From NCBI RefSeq assembly GCF_000952685.1, contig NZ_JYHV01000037.1:704689-768688 (forward strand): a stretch of DNA of 64,000 nucleotides, in the 5' to 3' direction. The translations under genes were made by a program, and so were the position numbers. Position 1 is the stretch's first letter; the number at the start of each line of letters is the position of its first letter. The DNA is from Stutzerimonas stutzeri (GTDB taxonomy: Bacteria > Pseudomonadota > Gammaproteobacteria > Pseudomonadales > Pseudomonadaceae). A model generated the notes under the pieces. It searched no databases and was not told the origin of the DNA. It worked only from the letters and a program-made list of their open reading frames with translations. This document shows, piece after piece, positions 62,396-64,000 of the stretch.

Positions 62396-63961
62396 ATGCT
62401 CGACAGCAACCTGAAATCGCAACTGAAAACCTATCTGGAAAAGGTCACCCAGCCGTTCGAGATCGTCGCGTCCCTCGGTGACGGCGAGAAGTCCCAGGAA
62501 ATGCTCGAGCTGCTGGAAGAGATCACCAGCCTGAGCGACAAGATCACCCTGCGTACTGACGGCGATGACGTGCGTCGCCCCTCGTTCGCGCTCAACCGTA
62601 TCGGCGGCAATATCAGCCTGCGCTTCGCTGGCATCCCGATGGGACATGAATTCACCTCCTTGGTCCTCGCCCTGCTGCAAGTCGGCGGTCATCCGTCCAA
62701 GACTGCGCCGGAGATCATCGAACAGATCAAGAACCTCGACGGCGAGTACCGTTTCGAAACCTACTTCTCGCTGTCCTGCCAGAACTGCCCGGACGTGGTC
62801 CAGGCGCTGAACCTGATGGCGGTGCTCAACCCCAACATCCATCATGTCGCCATTGATGGTGCACTGTTCCAGGAAGAGGTCACGGTGCGCCAGGTCATGT
62901 CCGTGCCGAGCATCTATCTCAACGGTGAGCTGTTCGGCCAGGGGCGCATGGGTGAGGAAGAAATCCTCGCCAAGCTCGACACCGGCGCTTCGGCGCGTGA
63001 TGCCGAGAAGCTCAGCGCCAAGGAACCGTTTGACGTACTCGTCGTTGGTGGTGGACCAGCCGGTGCCGCAGCGGCCATATATGCCGCGCGCAAGGGCATC
63101 CGTACCGGTGTCGCGGCCGAGCGTTTCGGTGGTCAGGTGCTCGATACCATGGCCATCGAGAACTTCATCTCGGTGAACGAGACCGAAGGCCCGAAACTGG
63201 CCCGTGCGCTGGAAAACCATGTGCGCGAATACGACGTCGACATCATGAACCTGCAGCGCGCAGCCCAGCTGATCCCGGCCTCGAACCAAGGCGGCCTGCA
63301 TGAGATCAAACTGGAGAATGGCGGCTCGCTGAAGGCCAAGACCCTGATCCTGGCCACCGGTGCGCGGTGGCGCGAGATGAACGTGCCCGGTGAACAGGAA
63401 TACCGTGGGCGCGGTGTCGCCTACTGTCCGCACTGCGACGGCCCGCTGTTCAAGGGCAAGCGCGTGGCGGTGATCGGTGGCGGCAACTCGGGTGTCGAAG
63501 CGGCCATCGACCTGGCCGGCATCGTCGCTCAGGTGACCCTGCTCGAGTTCGACAGCCAACTGCGCGCCGATGCCGTGCTGCAGAAGAAGCTCTACAGCCT
63601 GCCGAACGTCAGCGTGATCACCAGCGCGCTGACCAGCGAAGTCACCGGCGACGGCCAGAAGGTCAACGGGTTGATCTACAAGGACCGCAACTCCAGCGAG
63701 TTTCATGAGCTGGAGCTGGAAGGCATCTTCGTACAGATCGGCCTGTTGCCCAACTCCGACTGGCTGAAAGGCACCGTGGAGCTGACTTCACGTGGCGAGA
63801 TCATCGTCGATGCGCGTGGCGAGACCTCCTTGCCGGGCATCTTTGCCGCCGGCGACGTCACCACCGTGCCGTACAAGCAGATCGTCATCGCCGTCGGCGA
63901 AGGCGCCAAGGCCTCGCTGAGTGCCTTCGACCACCTGATCCGCAGCTCCGTCGACGACTGA
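62396..63961 (+). CDS. ahpF: Alkyl hydroperoxide reductase subunit F
   Basis: 521 residues. N-terminal double-thioredoxin domain with the CQNCP redox pair (near residue 129), then a thioredoxin-reductase-like part: FAD-binding [24 protein letters not shown]-binding [23 protein letters not shown] redox pair (near 345) and [13 protein letters not shown]. It reduces AhpC using NADH. No ahpC is next to it: gyrB lies upstream and the window ends 39 bases downstream with nothing recognisable. Confidence 0.96.
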   Translation: MLDSNLKSQLKTYLEKVTQPFEIVASLGDGEKSQEMLELLEEITSLSDKITLRTDGDDVRRPSFALNRIGGNISLRFAGIPMGHEFTSLVLALLQVGGHPSKTAPEIIEQIKNLDGEYRFETYFSLSCQNCPDVVQALNLMAVLNPNIHHVAIDGALFQEEVTVRQVMSVPSIYLNGELFGQGRMGEEEILAKLDTGASARDAEKLSAKEPFDVLVVGGGPAGAAAAIYAARKGIRTGVAAERFGGQVLDTMAIENFISVNETEGPKLARALENHVREYDVDIMNLQRAAQLIPASNQGGLHEIKLENGGSLKAKTLILATGARWREMNVPGEQEYRGRGVAYCPHCDGPLFKGKRVAVIGGGNSGVEAAIDLAGIVAQVTLLEFDSQLRADAVLQKKLYSLPNVSVITSALTSEVTGDGQKVNGLIYKDRNSSEFHELELEGIFVQIGLLPNSDWLKGTVELTSRGEIIVDARGETSLPGIFAAGDVTTVPYKQIVIAVGEGAKASLSAFDHLIRSSVDD

Positions 63962-64000
63962 GCACAGCGCTAACGAAAAAGGGGAAGCAGACGTCCGTCT

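Noticed and set aside
62297..63706. 469-codon minus-strand frame opposite ahpF
   Set aside because: Shadow frame; ahpF has all redox and nucleotide-binding motifs on the plus strand.

Overview
The window is high-GC gammaproteobacterial DNA that reads as the replication-origin region of a Pseudomonas chromosome, most likely of the Stutzerimonas (P. stutzeri) group. The evidence is the gene order glmS/glmR - glmU - atpCDGAHFEBI - parB/parA/rsmG/mnmG - mnmE - yidC/yidD/rnpA/rpmH on the minus strand, diverging from dnaA-dnaN-recF-gyrB on the plus strand. Pseudomonas-type parS sites (TGTTCCACGTGGAACA) lie beside and inside the dnaA-side operon. The genus is inferred from gene order and protein sequence; no search was run.

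Left arm, 1-14.4 kb: the end of a TRAP transporter (small permease tail plus large permease) converges on a compact malonate decarboxylase operon, mdcA-B-C-D-E-G-H. This operon has its acyl carrier protein and both prosthetic-group enzymes, but no mdcR regulator or mdcLM-type carrier in view. Next come a YqaA-like membrane protein, two small conserved proteins and a TAXI-type TRAP operon (binding protein, fused permease, DUF1850 protein).

13.2-18.6 kb is an iron-acquisition unit read on the minus strand: FecI-type sigma factor, FecR-type anti-sigma factor, siderophore receptor with signalling domain, and a PepSY membrane protein. A perfect 11-4-11 palindrome lies just upstream of the sigma factor. 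18.7-21.6 kb holds small conserved genes (DUF3617, a secreted cysteine-rich protein, a COG0523 GTPase, DUF3301, SMI1/KNR4).

21.8-27.6 kb is a light-sensing operon: bacteriophytochrome kinase, single-domain response regulator, REC-PAS-PAS-kinase-REC hybrid, and haem oxygenase making the biliverdin chromophore. 27.7-32.0 kb is a tightly coupled five-gene cassette: a membrane-anchored arylsulfotransferase-like beta-propeller, two small membrane proteins, a PAPS-type sulfotransferase and a stand-alone APS kinase. I read it as a dedicated sulfation pathway with unknown acceptor; it is the best candidate here for an undescribed system.

33-46.7 kb carries cell-wall precursor genes (glmS, glmR, glmU, with a chemoreceptor between glmR and glmU) and the whole ATP synthase operon with a recognisable sigma70 promoter. 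46.8-62.2 kb is the origin core: the ParAB partition genes, tRNA-modification enzymes, membrane insertase and RNase P protein, and two separate DnaA-box/AT-rich non-coding regions (upstream of mnmG and between rpmH and dnaA) that share an internal layout. The window ends with ahpF behind a candidate OxyR operator.
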